This document shows, in pieces, positions 1 through 8,209 of a DNA stretch of 14,074 bases (positions are counted from its first letter, which is position 1; the number at the start of each line of letters is the position of its first letter). The position numbers and the translations under genes are program-made. This DNA is from CAITYL01 sp041651315 (GTDB lineage: Bacteria; Verrucomicrobiota; Lentisphaeria; Oligosphaerales; CAITYL01): assembly GCA_041651315.1 (NCBI GenBank), contig JBAZJM010000098.1, forward strand, positions 1 through 14,074, written 5' to 3'. The notes under the pieces were generated by a model that saw only the letters and a list, made by a program, of their open reading frames with translations, was not told the origin of the DNA and did not search any database.

Positions 1-1188
1 GGCGCCGGCGTCGCCCGAAAAATGGATCGGGTGCCGGTGGTCGCCCCAGCCGGCCCAGCGGCTGAAGGAGAGCCCGCGCCGGCCGCCGGCCGCGGCGTGT
101 TCGAAGTAGAGGTGGTTCAGCCACGGCAGGTGCCGCAGCCAGGGCACCGGCCAGGCATAGGGCATCAGGCTGTCCTGCTGCCAGTCCACCCACCAGAAAT
201 CGACGCCGGCCCGCTCATGCGGTTCATGGCCGTGGCGGAAATAGGCCGCCATGTAGTCGCGGTCGCCGGCCTGGAACGGCGGGTCGGCATCCTCCGGAGT
301 CCGCCCCAGGTCGCGCATGAATTCGGGGAAGGTGTCGTCGGTGCGGCGGATGCCGTCGTGGGGATGGACGTTGAGGGTGACCGCCAGGCGGTCCCGGCGC
401 AGTTCCGCCAGCAGTTGTTCCGCATCGGGCAGCAGGTCGCGGTTCCAGGACCAGCCGGTCCAGCCGCGCGTGCCGGCCCAGCCGAACCCGGTCTGGCCGT
501 CCTTGCGGTGCCAGTCCATGTCCATGACCAGAATATCGAGTGGGAAATCGTGCCGCCGGTATTCCTCGACAATGGCCCGGTAATCGTCCGAGGTATAGGA
601 CCACCAGCGGCAGTACCAGGAGCCGAACACGTGCCGCCGGGGCAGCGGCGCGGCGCCGCCGATGACCGCCAGGGCGCGCAGGGCCGCCTTGTAGTCCTGG
701 CCGTAGCCGAAGAAGTACCAGTCGGTGGTGCTGGCCGCCAGGGGGCGCTGGACGATCCAGCCGTCGCGCAGCAGATGTCCCTCACTGTCGTCCACCAGAT
801 GCCAGCCCAGGCGCGAGAGCAGGCCGTCGGGCAGCGGCACCGGCCCCTGGACATTGTCCACCGTCGCCAGTGGCCCGCCCAAGTTCGCCGGGTCGGCCAG
901 CCCCGGCCGCCACACCGCCCCGCCGGCCGCCACCGTGATCTCCAGGTTGTCGGTGGTGAACGCCGCCCCCGCGCCGCGGTAGCACAGGCGGAAACAACCG
1001 GTGTCGATCACCAGTTCCGCCCCGGTGTTGCGGAGTTCGCAGGGGCAGGAGGCGGCGGTGCGTTCGCGGGCGAACAGGGTTGGTTCGTCGGTGAAGGTGC
1101 CGGCGGGGGAATGCTCAAGGCGGACCAGTTCGGGGGTGATGACCGTGAACCGCGCCGTGCCGCCAATGATGATGCTTTGGGACGACAT
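1..1188 (-). CDS. GH31 family alpha-glycosidase, partial (3' end beyond window)
   Basis: Retaining alpha-glycoside hydrolase of family GH31 (alpha-glucosidase/alpha-xylosidase type); the exact substrate cannot be read from this part. The reading frame is open from ATG at 1188 to the window edge, giving the first 396 residues; family members are usually 650-800 aa. Residues 1-180 are a beta-rich N-terminal region. The TIM barrel begins near GSWYCRWWSYTSDDY (189-203). LDILVMDMDWH (217-227) is a typical GH31 barrel strand. Asp335 in DFWWVDWQQ fits the catalytic nucleophile and Asp393 in HFSGD the acid/base; the window ends three residues later. No signal peptide is seen, so the enzyme is probably cytoplasmic. 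AAGG lies about 9 bases upstream of the start. The AraC gene lies 110 bp upstream on the same strand and is the likely regulator. Family call firm; substrate unknown. Confidence 0.9.
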   Translation of the reverse strand, partial: MSSQSIIIGGTARFTVITPELVRLEHSPAGTFTDEPTLFARERTAASCPCELRNTGAELVIDTGCFRLCYRGAGAAFTTDNLEITVAAGGAVWRPGLADPANLGGPLATVDNVQGPVPLPDGLLSRLGWHLVDDSEGHLLRDGWIVQRPLAASTTDWYFFGYGQDYKAALRALAVIGGAAPLPRRHVFGSWYCRWWSYTSDDYRAIVEEYRRHDFPLDILVMDMDWHRKDGQTGFGWAGTRGWTGWSWNRDLLPDAEQLLAELRRDRLAVTLNVHPHDGIRRTDDTFPEFMRDLGRTPEDADPPFQAGDRDYMAAYFRHGHEPHERAGVDFWWVDWQQDSLMPYAWPVPWLRHLPWLNHLYFEHAAAGGRRGLSFSRWAGWGDHRHPIHFSGDAGA

Positions 1189-1298
1189 GTGACCGCCTTG
1201 TTGGAACAATGGATCTGAAGATGGGCCGCGCCAACCACGCCAGGAAAGCGGCCGGGGACGCCAATCGTCCGAAAACATGAGGCCTCAACCCCGAATGA

Positions 1299-2120
1299 TC
1301 AAACGGCAATTCCGCTTTGGGTGCGCCACCGGCGCGGCGGGATCCCGGCCTGGCGGCGGAACTCCCGGGAAAATTCATGGATCCGCTGATACCCGAGGTG
1401 GCGGGCGATCTCGGAAATGGTCAGGGTGGAACAGCCCAGCAGGCCGCGCGCCGCCTCGAGGCGCAGGGTGCGCTGCCGTTGCCGGGGGCTTTCCCCGGTG
1501 GCCCGGCGGCAGGAGCGGACCAGGGTGGAACGGCTGGCCGCAACCCCCGCGGCCAAGTCATCAAGGGAAACATGATACTGGCGGTCGCGCCGCAGCCGCT
1601 GCTCGACCTCCCACCAGACCTCATGGTCGCGGGCGGCAGGCCGCCGGGCCGCCGGCGCCCCGGTGAAAACCGCCGCCAGCAGGGCTGCCAGGGCGGCAAA
1701 CGTCGCCAGCCCCCGGACCGTGTCGTCAACCCCGGCGGCGGCCTCGTAAAGCCGGCGGAACTGCTCCCGGATGAGCGGCGTGGAACGGAACACCCGCCGC
1801 TCGGCCGACAGCGGCGCCAGGCCGGAGGCGAGGAACCCCACCGACAGGAATTCCACGGGGGTGTCGTTGCCGAAGCAGGCCACCTCCTCGTACTCATGGT
1901 AATAGATCACGTCGCCGGCGCGGACCTCGTAGCGGCGGTCGTTGGCCTGCAGGGAATAACTCCCCGCCGTCAGCAGATGCAGCAGGTGCCCGGGCGTGGA
2001 CCGGCAGCGGGTGTACCAGCCCGGCTCGCGGGTGAAGCGCCAGACGCCGGTGATCCGCTCCACGGGACAGGGAATGCCGGGGATCAGCCGGAGATTCTGG
2101 CTTTCGCTTGGCGACGGCAT
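1299..2120 (-). CDS. AraC-family transcriptional regulator
   Basis: A 273-aa regulator with the usual AraC layout. Residues about 14-101 form a cupin-like ligand-sensing domain (pattern RAGDVIYYHEYEEV near 67-80). A C-terminal AraC/XylS DNA-binding domain spans about 165-268. Its first helix-turn-helix is SLDDLAAGVAASRSTLVRS (185-203). The second is LTISEIARHLGY plus the FSREFRRQAGIPPRRWR tail (233-266), a good match to the family signature. The start at 2120 was chosen because GGAGG sits about 9 bases upstream; the frame is open a further 24 codons, but those residues do not look like domain sequence. It lies directly upstream of, and on the same strand as, the GH31 gene, a common pairing in sugar-utilisation loci. 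The inferred role is activation of that gene in response to a glycoside or sugar; the ligand is unknown. Confidence 0.9.
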   Translation of the reverse strand: MPSPSESQNLRLIPGIPCPVERITGVWRFTREPGWYTRCRSTPGHLLHLLTAGSYSLQANDRRYEVRAGDVIYYHEYEEVACFGNDTPVEFLSVGFLASGLAPLSAERRVFRSTPLIREQFRRLYEAAAGVDDTVRGLATFAALAALLAAVFTGAPAARRPAARDHEVWWEVEQRLRRDRQYHVSLDDLAAGVAASRSTLVRSCRRATGESPRQRQRTLRLEAARGLLGCSTLTISEIARHLGYQRIHEFSREFRRQAGIPPRRWRTQSGIAV

Positions 2121-2153
2121 GACGGCGGCCCTCCAGTTGATCCGAATTGCGAC

Positions 2154-2206
2154 ATATATGCCTGAAACCGCGAAAGGAAAACGGTCAACCACCGCTTAAT
2201 ATATGC
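2154..2206. promoter_or_regulatory. Spaced direct repeat ATATATGC upstream of the AraC gene
   Basis: The octamer ATATATGC occurs at 2154-2161 and again at 2199-2206, 45 bp apart in the same orientation. Both lie in the 126-bp gap upstream of the AraC-family gene and stand out as AT-rich in a GC-rich background. AraC proteins often bind direct repeats, so these could be autoregulatory half-sites or part of the promoter. No convincing -35/-10 pair was found here. Tentative. Confidence 0.3.
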
Positions 2207-2246
2207 TTCGTAAAGCTATTTCCCCCTTCCGCCCCAAAGCCTGAAA

Positions 2247-3182
2247 TCATGTCGCCGGTGCCGCCGGCGCCAGGAAGCGGTGGCGGATGATGCGCCAGCG
2301 CCAGTCCGTCTCGGTCTTGGCCGTCAGCCAGCCGTCCAGGGCGGCGGGGGTGAGGCGGGCCAGCTCGGCGATCTCCGCATCGGTGCAGCGGAAGCGCACG
2401 GCGCCGGCCGGTGCGCCGAAGCGGGCGGTGAGCACCCGGCGGGCGGCGGCGAAGGCGCGGGCGTCCCGGGCATCGCGCAGCAGCAGGAAGAGCAGGATGG
2501 CGCCGACCGCCCCCCAGAAGGGAAACATCGGCAGCCACGGGAACAACGCGAGCTGGGCCGACTGCGCCGCCAACAACAGCAGGGTGGCGCCGAGGAACAG
2601 CAGGCTGTCGGAGGGCTTGCGGAACAGGCTGCCGAACCGGCGGCGGAAGCCGGTGGCGGCGGTGCCGTAGGCGTGGCGCTCCTCAAACCGCTCGCTGGCC
2701 AGCGGCATGCGCGCCACATGACAGGCCTCGTGCGCCAGCAATTCCTCGCGGCCGTAGATCAGCCAGCGGTCGCGGTTGGCAAAGGCGGCGCGGATGATGA
2801 ACACCGCGAAGCGTTCGGGGTCAAAAGTGAAGGCGCAGCCGCCGAACAGCCAGGAAAAGGTGGGGTCCACATAAAAGCCGGGCGCCCATTCGGCGCGGAA
2901 GGCGAACAGCCGTTCGGTGATTTCCCAGGCGGCGGCAAAGCGTTCGGGCGGAATGCGGCGGGCGGCCTCGAGCTTGACCCCCTCGCCGAGGTCGCAACGG
3001 CCGGTGGTGGCCAGTTCCGCCTCAAATTCCCGCAACCGGGTGTCGAGGGCGCGGACACTGGCAACGAAGGACGCGGGGGTCTCGCCAGGGGCAAGAAACA
3101 GCCCCAGCGCGTCCAGTTCGGCCAGCGCTGCCAGGTCGCCGGCTTCCGCGCGGGCCAGCCGTTCCGGTTCAAACATGCTCAT
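2247..3182 (-). CDS. Hypothetical membrane protein with HExxH metallopeptidase-like motif
   Basis: I do not recognise a named family. From the ATG at 3182 it is 311 aa. Residues 1-130 are acidic and helical. LLAHEACHVAR (149-159) contains HEACH, an HExxH zinc-binding pattern, and the following FEERHAYG (166-173) offers acidic residues that could supply the third ligand. Two hydrophobic segments, about 193-210 and 217-235, predict a hairpin membrane anchor. The C-terminal 75 residues are soluble and carry no motif I know. The role is inferred only: a membrane-attached zinc peptidase, or a protein that keeps just the fold. The frame stays open upstream to 3314, but that stretch runs into a hairpin region. 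The ribosome-binding site is weak (GAAAG, about 13 bases away), so 3182 or 3176 are both possible starts. Same strand as the AraC gene, 126 bp upstream of it. Confidence 0.7.
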   Translation of the reverse strand: MSMFEPERLARAEAGDLAALAELDALGLFLAPGETPASFVASVRALDTRLREFEAELATTGRCDLGEGVKLEAARRIPPERFAAAWEITERLFAFRAEWAPGFYVDPTFSWLFGGCAFTFDPERFAVFIIRAAFANRDRWLIYGREELLAHEACHVARMPLASERFEERHAYGTAATGFRRRFGSLFRKPSDSLLFLGATLLLLAAQSAQLALFPWLPMFPFWGAVGAILLFLLLRDARDARAFAAARRVLTARFGAPAGAVRFRCTDAEIAELARLTPAALDGWLTAKTETDWRWRIIRHRFLAPAAPAT

Positions 3183-3269
3183 GAATGGGGCGCTTTCAGA
3201 TTTTCTGTGGGGAGGCAAATCATTTTGACCCGTCACTGCCGTTCCGGGCTCTGATAATCCCCGGTCAGA

Positions 3270-3294
3270 CCCCAAGGGCCACGGCCGCTTGGGG
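3270..3294. repeat. Hairpin CCCCAAG / CTTGGGG
   Basis: Seven-base perfect arms CCCCAAG (3270-3276) and CTTGGGG (3288-3294) enclose an 11-base spacer that itself contains GGCC twice and can pair further. No T-tract follows on either strand, so it is not a classical intrinsic terminator. Confidence 0.6.
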
Positions 3295-3340
3295 CTGTGT
3301 TCCGTTGTCATCATTTCCCGCCGGTTCCCCGGCGCGTCCC

Positions 3341-3363
3341 GCCACGGGCGGCACGCCCGTGGC
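3341..3363. repeat. Perfect 10-bp hairpin GCCACGGGCG / CGCCCGTGGC
   Basis: Perfect 10-base arms with a GCA loop. It resembles the short GC-rich palindromic repeats (REP-like) scattered through intergenic regions of many high-GC genomes. No T-tract follows. Confidence 0.75.
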
Positions 3364-3401
3364 TACAGGAGGTGAAAATTTGCTTAACTTCCGGCCGGAC
3401 C

Positions 3402-3432
3402 CTTCCTGGAGGAGCGTGGTTGCACCACGCTC
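3402..3432. repeat. REP-like hairpin GAGCGTGGT / ACCACGCTC with CTTCCTGG leader
   Basis: Perfect 9-base arms (3412-3420 and 3424-3432) with a TGC loop, preceded by CTTCCTGGAGG. Nearly the same leader, CTTCCTGGGAGG, precedes another hairpin at 13921 in this window, so the two look like members of one repeat family with variable stems. Confidence 0.65.
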
Positions 3433-3642
3433 GGCGACCCGCCGCAAGGCCGTTGCGTCATGCCCGTTGCCGCGTCGCATTCTTTACCACCGTTGACCGA
3501 CCTGGCGCCGCACCCCGACATTTTTGCATTACATTTCACACTTGGCACACCGCGTTGGCCGGGACTCTTCATTAAGGACGAATCCGTCAGCCTACAGCCT
3601 AAACAGCTTCAGCCTGACGCAACATAACATAGGCAGCACACC

Positions 3643-4606
<964 letters not shown>

Positions 4607-4608
<2 letters not shown>

Positions 4609-4633
4609 ATTCCGGGGCGCCGCCCCGGAATTC
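4607..4633. repeat. Perfect 13-bp inverted repeat at the galE stop codon
   Basis: GAATTCCGGGGCG and its exact complement CGCCCCGGAATTC flank a single central C. The last two bases of the galE TGA are the first two of the left arm. No T-tract follows, so a factor-independent terminator is unlikely. It may stabilise the mRNA 3' end or be a mobile palindromic repeat. Confidence 0.8.
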
Positions 4634-4678
4634 AGACGGCCGGTGCCCGGCCAGGGCAAACAGCCAATGGGGTGGTCG

Positions 4679-4707
4679 GGCCTGGGAACGCCGAGCCCCA
4701 GCTCGGC
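4679..4707. repeat. Hairpin GCCGAGC / GCTCGGC in the galE-MFS gap
   Basis: Seven-base arms at 4690-4696 and 4701-4707 with a CCCA loop, preceded by GGCCTGGGAAC. The leader resembles the CTTCCTGG-type leaders of the hairpins at 3402 and 13921, so it may belong to the same repeat family. The open frame of the MFS gene runs through it, but its translation there is repeat-derived rather than protein-like. This supports a start downstream at 4741. Confidence 0.6.
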
Positions 4708-4740
4708 GAGTTGCTTTCGCCGCCACGCTTCTCACCGTTA

Positions 4741-5973
4741 ATGAAAGATTTTATGCGATCCCCGCCATTTTCGCTGTCCAGCGCCTGGGGCAAACTGCTG
4801 ACCCTGACCGTGACCCATGCCCTGGTGGACAGTCTCGGCGGTCTGCTGCCCGTCATCCTGCCGGTGGTGCGCCAGCGCTTCGGCCTCAGCCTGGGCCAGG
4901 CCGTGGTCATGCTCACCGTCATCAACCTGGCCAGCAACGTCTTCCAGGTGCTGACCGGGCATCTGCGGCCACATGCCAGCCGCCCGCTGTTCCTGCCCGT
5001 CGGGCTGATCTTGGGCGGCGGCATCTGCAGCCTGGCCCTCCTGCCCGCGGGCGCCGGCGCCTTCACCATTCTGTTGCTGGTCGTCCTGGTCACCGGCATG
5101 GGCGTGGCCGTGGCGCACCCGGAGGCCCTGCGGGCCGTGCATGCCCTGGAGGCGATCCCCGCCCGCATCAGCACCCCGGTGTTCATGACCGGCGGTTTTT
5201 TCGGCTACGCGGTCGGCGCCTGGATCTGCTCGCTGCTGGTGGGCCGCTGGGGCCTGTCTGGCCTGCTGGCGCTGCTGCTGCCGGTGGTGGTCATGGTGGT
5301 GGTGCTGCTGACCGGCTCCATCCGCCTGGCCGTGGAGCCCGCGCCGGGCACGGAGCTTGATGAGAGCGTGGTCGAAGATGCCCCCGCCGCGCCCGGCGCC
5401 GCGCCGGTGGTGCCGTTCTGGCGGCTGTTCATCCTGGCGCTGCCCGCCACCGCGGGCGCCTCCCTGCTGGTCAGCCTGCTGCCGACCCGGCTCCACGAGC
5501 TCGGCTTTTCCCTGGGCTTTGGCGGTTTCAGCTCGATGCTGTTCGGGGCCGGCTCCGCGGTCGGCGCCCTGGTCCTGGGCGTGCTCGCCCACCGCCACGA
5601 CACCCGCACCGGGATCCGCTGCATGCTGATGCTCGGCCTGCCCCTGCTGGTCGCCTACCTGTTGCTGATCCGCCACGCCGGCGCCACCGTCCTGCTGGCG
5701 GGCGCCGGTGTCTGCCTGGGCTCGGTCTATTCCCAGCTGGTGGCGCTGGCCCGCAACGCCGTGGACGGCCCCCGGCTCGGCATGCGCATGGCCTGGATGG
5801 TCGGCGGCGCCTGGGGCGTGGCCAGCCTGGCCCTGCTGGCCCAGGGGCAATTGGCCGCCGTCACCGGCGTCCAGGCCGTGCTCCACGCCTCCTGGATCAG
5901 CTATGCCCTCGCCCTCCTTCTCGCCTGGGCCTGGCTCCGCCCTTCAGGAAAAGTCAGGCTCGGCTTTTCCTGA
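4741..5973 (+). CDS. MFS transporter, fosmidomycin-resistance (Fsr)-like exporter
   Basis: Inner-membrane secondary transporter of the major facilitator superfamily. From 4741 it is 410 aa with about twelve hydrophobic segments in two halves, joined by a charged linker at about 196-224. The first half resembles the Fsr group: THALVDSLGGLLPVILP (25-41), QRFGLSLGQAVVMLTV (45-60), ASNVFQVLTG (64-73) and the diagnostic GMGVAVAHPEALRAVHAL (119-136) with His-Pro-Glu at 126-128. The family includes proton-driven drug exporters such as E. coli Fsr; the real substrate is unknown. The frame is open upstream to 4672, but that part runs through a hairpin repeat. ATG at 4753 is an alternative, with GAAAGA about 7 bases upstream. 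The stop codon lies in a 12-bp inverted repeat. It could be co-transcribed with galE. Confidence 0.87.
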   Translation: MKDFMRSPPFSLSSAWGKLLTLTVTHALVDSLGGLLPVILPVVRQRFGLSLGQAVVMLTVINLASNVFQVLTGHLRPHASRPLFLPVGLILGGGICSLALLPAGAGAFTILLLVVLVTGMGVAVAHPEALRAVHALEAIPARISTPVFMTGGFFGYAVGAWICSLLVGRWGLSGLLALLLPVVVMVVVLLTGSIRLAVEPAPGTELDESVVEDAPAAPGAAPVVPFWRLFILALPATAGASLLVSLLPTRLHELGFSLGFGGFSSMLFGAGSAVGALVLGVLAHRHDTRTGIRCMLMLGLPLLVAYLLLIRHAGATVLLAGAGVCLGSVYSQLVALARNAVDGPRLGMRMAWMVGGAWGVASLALLAQGQLAAVTGVQAVLHASWISYALALLLAWAWLRPSGKVRLGFS

Positions 5974-5975
5974 AG
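5942..5975. repeat. 12-bp inverted repeat spanning the MFS stop codon
   Basis: CTTCAGGAAAAG (5942-5953) and its exact complement CTTTTCCTGAAG (5964-5975) are separated by 10 bases. The TGA stop (5971-5973) is inside the right arm. An RNA hairpin would form at the very end of the coding region. There is no downstream T-tract, only the TTTT inside the arm, so termination is possible but not clear. Confidence 0.75.
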
Positions 5976-6195
5976 CTGCGCGGATAAGTCCACTATCGCG
6001 CCCCTTCCGGGAACGCCAACGCACTCACTATCCTACCCAAACGTAACCTGTGGCCGCCGCAAGATACCAATCCGTAGCTCCGTTTACGGAACCGCCGCCG
6101 GCCATCACGATGAAGAGTGTGCCTGGTCCACGCTGGTGGAGGAGGTCTGTCACGCGCCCAAAGCTTTTGGCATGTGAAGTGCTTTCTCCTTTCTC

Positions 6196-7689
6196 ATGCC
6201 CCATCATCGCCGCACGAAAATTGTCTGCACCCTCGGCCCCGCCACCCATGACCAGCCAACCCTCGAACGGCTGTTGCGGGCGGGAATGGATGTGGCGCGC
6301 CTCAATTTCTCCCATGGTACCCACGACCAGCAAACCGCCATGCTCAAGGCCGTGCGGGCGGCGGCTGCGGCGGTGGGCAAACCGGTGGGCATTCTGCTGG
6401 ATCTGTGCGGCCCCAAGATCCGGGTCGGCCAAATGCCGGCGGGCGGCGTGGCGCTGACGGCGGGGCAAGGGGTCAACTTTGTCACCCCCGCCGCCCAGGG
6501 CACAATGCGCCCCGGCGACCTGCCGGTCGAGTATGAGCAACTCCCTCTTGATGTCAAACCCGAGGATCAGATTCTCTTTGACGATGGCGCCCTGGCGGCC
6601 GTGGTCGTGTCGGTGTCGCCCGGAACCGTGCGCGTCCGCATGGTCCGGGGCGGCCTGCTGAAGAGCCGCAAGGGGATGAACCTGCCCGGGGTCAAAATAA
6701 GTGCGGAGAGTGTCACCGCCAAGGATTTGGAAGACCTGGATTGGGGCATCACGCATGGGGTGGACTGGGTGGCGCTCAGTTTTGTGCGGCAGGCGAACGA
6801 CCTCAACATCGTCCGCCGCCGGCTGCAGGGCGAGGAGAATCCACCCATGCTCATCGCCAAAATCGAGACCCCCCAGGGCGTCGCCAATGCGGCGGAGATT
6901 CTGGCCGTGGCGGACGGGATCATGGTGGCCCGCGGAGACCTCGGCGTCGAACTCCCTTTTGAGCAGGTGCCGGCCGTGCAAAAACAGTTGATCCGCGCCG
7001 CCAACCGGGCCAACAAGCCGGTCATCACGGCCACTCAGATGCTGGAGAGCATGATCGTCAATGCACGGCCGACGCGCGCCGAAGTCTCGGACGTCGCCAA
7101 TGCCGTCATGGACGGCACCGATGCGGTCATGCTGTCGGGCGAGACGGCCGCCGGCGCCCATCCGGTCGAGGCGGTCGCGGCCATGGCCGCTGTCTGCATT
7201 CAGGCGGAGCGTTCGATAAACGAACTGGGCGCCGGCGAGACTCTTCATAACCGTGATGCCAACGTGACGGGCATTCACAGCGCCCTGGCGCTGGGGGCCG
7301 AACGGATGGCGCGGGCCGTCAATGCCGGGGTGATCGTGTGCGCCACCATCGGCCTCCAAACCGCCCGGGCCTTGTCGTCGGCCCGGCCCGCGCAGCCCAT
7401 TTACGGCATGACGCCCGACCCGCACTCGCTGGGCCGGTTGTGCCTGCTGTGGGGGGTCTACCCGCTGTGGTGCCCGCAATTTGAAAATACCGCCGACGCC
7501 TTGCGCCATGCCAAGCGCATGGTGGTTGATCAACACCTGCTCGTGGCCGGGGAGTTCATGGTCCTGGTGGTGGGCCGCGGCCCTTCCCGCGAGTTCTCGG
7601 CGCGCGTGCATCTCTACCAAATGCCGTTTCCGGATGAGGAACGGCCGGATACCAAACCCCATGGACACCACCACCATGGGGACGGGTGA
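6196..7689 (+). CDS. pyk: Pyruvate kinase
   Basis: Final glycolytic step: phosphoenolpyruvate + ADP to pyruvate + ATP, cytoplasmic, normally a tetramer. 497 aa, normal length. Visible motifs: KIVCTLGPAT (8-17), ARLNFSHG (34-41) with substrate Arg35, AKIETPQG (221-228) with Lys222 and metal ligand Glu224, MVARGDLGVELP (243-254) with Asp248, and the ITATQMLESM signature (277-286). The B domain runs about 75-175 and the C-terminal domain about 355-480. At the potassium-determining site the enzyme reads LDLCGPKIRVG, with Lys74 where K+-dependent kinases have Glu. By the published residue rule this predicts a K+-independent enzyme. The last residues HGHHHHGDG are His-rich and partly encoded by a repeat that overlaps the stop. 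Ribosome-binding site weak; the start matches the family N-terminus. Confidence 0.97.
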   Translation: MPHHRRTKIVCTLGPATHDQPTLERLLRAGMDVARLNFSHGTHDQQTAMLKAVRAAAAAVGKPVGILLDLCGPKIRVGQMPAGGVALTAGQGVNFVTPAAQGTMRPGDLPVEYEQLPLDVKPEDQILFDDGALAAVVVSVSPGTVRVRMVRGGLLKSRKGMNLPGVKISAESVTAKDLEDLDWGITHGVDWVALSFVRQANDLNIVRRRLQGEENPPMLIAKIETPQGVANAAEILAVADGIMVARGDLGVELPFEQVPAVQKQLIRAANRANKPVITATQMLESMIVNARPTRAEVSDVANAVMDGTDAVMLSGETAAGAHPVEAVAAMAAVCIQAERSINELGAGETLHNRDANVTGIHSALALGAERMARAVNAGVIVCATIGLQTARALSSARPAQPIYGMTPDPHSLGRLCLLWGVYPLWCPQFENTADALRHAKRMVVDQHLLVAGEFMVLVVGRGPSREFSARVHLYQMPFPDEERPDTKPHGHHHHGDG

Positions 7690-7775
7690 ATTCTGGCGAC
7701 ACGCCAACCGTCACCCCGTTCAAGGGCCGTCCGATGGGAGAGCGTAGGGACAGGGACCACAATTCACCCGTCCCC
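7678..7775. repeat. REP-like inverted pair GGGGACGGGTGAATT, left arm holding the pyk stop
   Basis: GGGGACGGGTGAATT at 7678-7692 has an exact 15-bp inverted copy, AATTCACCCGTCCCC, at 7761-7775; the spacer is 68 bases. The pyk TGA (7687-7689) is part of the left arm. A third copy (14 of 15 bases) lies at 7966-7979. Two inverted copies around a short spacer is the layout of REP doublets (BIMEs), which elsewhere are spread by RAYT transposases. No such transposase is in this window. Confidence 0.75.
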
Positions 7776-7927
7776 AAGCACCGCTTGGATGTCACTTCGA
7801 GCGTCATCATCCGCCCCCCCCTTTTTCGCGGTGCTTCCACAGCCGCCAATGCCTGTCATGGCAGCAAACTCATTGGGCCTCTTTCCGCCCAATATACCAC
7901 CGCCGCGAAAGGCACCTTCATGGGGGC

Positions 7928-7979
7928 GCGGTTAGGGACGGGGGTGCGGTTAGGGACTGCGGTTAGGGACGGGTGAATT
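7928..7979. repeat. Three tandem GCGGTTAGGGA units ending in a REP-like copy
   Basis: GCGGTTAGGGA occurs at 7928-7938, 7946-7956 and 7959-7969 (steps of 18 and 13 bases). The last unit runs straight into GGGACGGGTGAATT (7966-7979), the same sequence that overlaps the pyk stop. The 520-bp gap between pyk and the P-II gene holds these repeats, a hairpin and a terminator, but no gene I can support. Confidence 0.7.
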
Positions 7980-8054
7980 TGGAATCGACCGTCGGCGGGG
8001 AAAGGGTTTTACCGGTTCCGGCGGGGTGCCGGGGCCGGCCGGCCGTCACCCCAT

Positions 8055-8094
8055 AAAAAAAGAGCCCCCGCGCCGAGGATGTGCGCGGGGGCTC
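8055..8094 (-). terminator. Intrinsic terminator of the amtB-glnK operon
   Basis: On the minus strand a perfect 12-bp stem, GAGCCCCCGCGC with GCGCGGGGGCTC, has a 9-base loop and is followed directly by seven T residues (A-tract 8055-8061 on the plus strand). This is a textbook factor-independent terminator, about 115 bases after the P-II stop codon. Confidence 0.93.
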
Positions 8095-8138
8095 AATGCG
8101 GCCACTACCAACCGGGCCACGGGGTTTGGTTTGGAAAC

Positions 8139-8166
8139 GGCGGCGGGGGGTTAGGCCCCCGCCGCC
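8139..8166. repeat. 11-bp GC hairpin downstream of the P-II gene
   Basis: GGCGGCGGGGG (8139-8149) pairs perfectly with CCCCCGCCGCC (8156-8166) across a 6-base loop. It lies between the P-II stop codon and the T-tailed terminator. With no T-tract of its own, it may protect the mRNA 3' end or assist termination. Confidence 0.7.
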
Positions 8167-8209
8167 CTCGAACATGTTTGCCGCTGACCGGCTGATTGGC
8201 GGACGCCGA

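Larger units (their letters stand above)
3183..3642. other. Intergenic gap with three hairpins, no gene seen
   Basis: This 460-bp stretch separates the minus-strand HExxH gene from plus-strand galE and should hold both promoters. It contains three separate hairpins (3270-3294, 3341-3363, 3412-3432), listed individually. Short open frames here show no protein-like composition. I found no convincing sigma-70 pair for either gene. A TTGACC at about 3495 lacks a good -10 at the right distance. Confidence 0.5.

Noticed and set aside
22..1218. Long open frame on the plus strand opposite the GH31 gene
   Set aside because: Shadow of a GC-rich gene: biased composition, no motif, whereas the minus-strand frame gives clear GH31 catalytic motifs.
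3225..3240. Degenerate copy of the REP-like motif (TTTTGACCCGTCACT)
   Set aside because: It shares only the ACCCGTC core with AATTCACCCGTCCCC; this could be chance in GC-rich DNA.
3540..3570. Possible sigma-54 promoter upstream of galE (TTGGCACACCGCGTTGG)
   Set aside because: The GG to GC spacing is wrong: TG, not GC, stands 10 bases after GG, and the -12 block reads TTGG.
6028..7707. 559-codon open frame opposite pyk
   Set aside because: Antisense shadow with His/Arg/Gly-rich composition; pyruvate kinase on the other strand is unambiguous.
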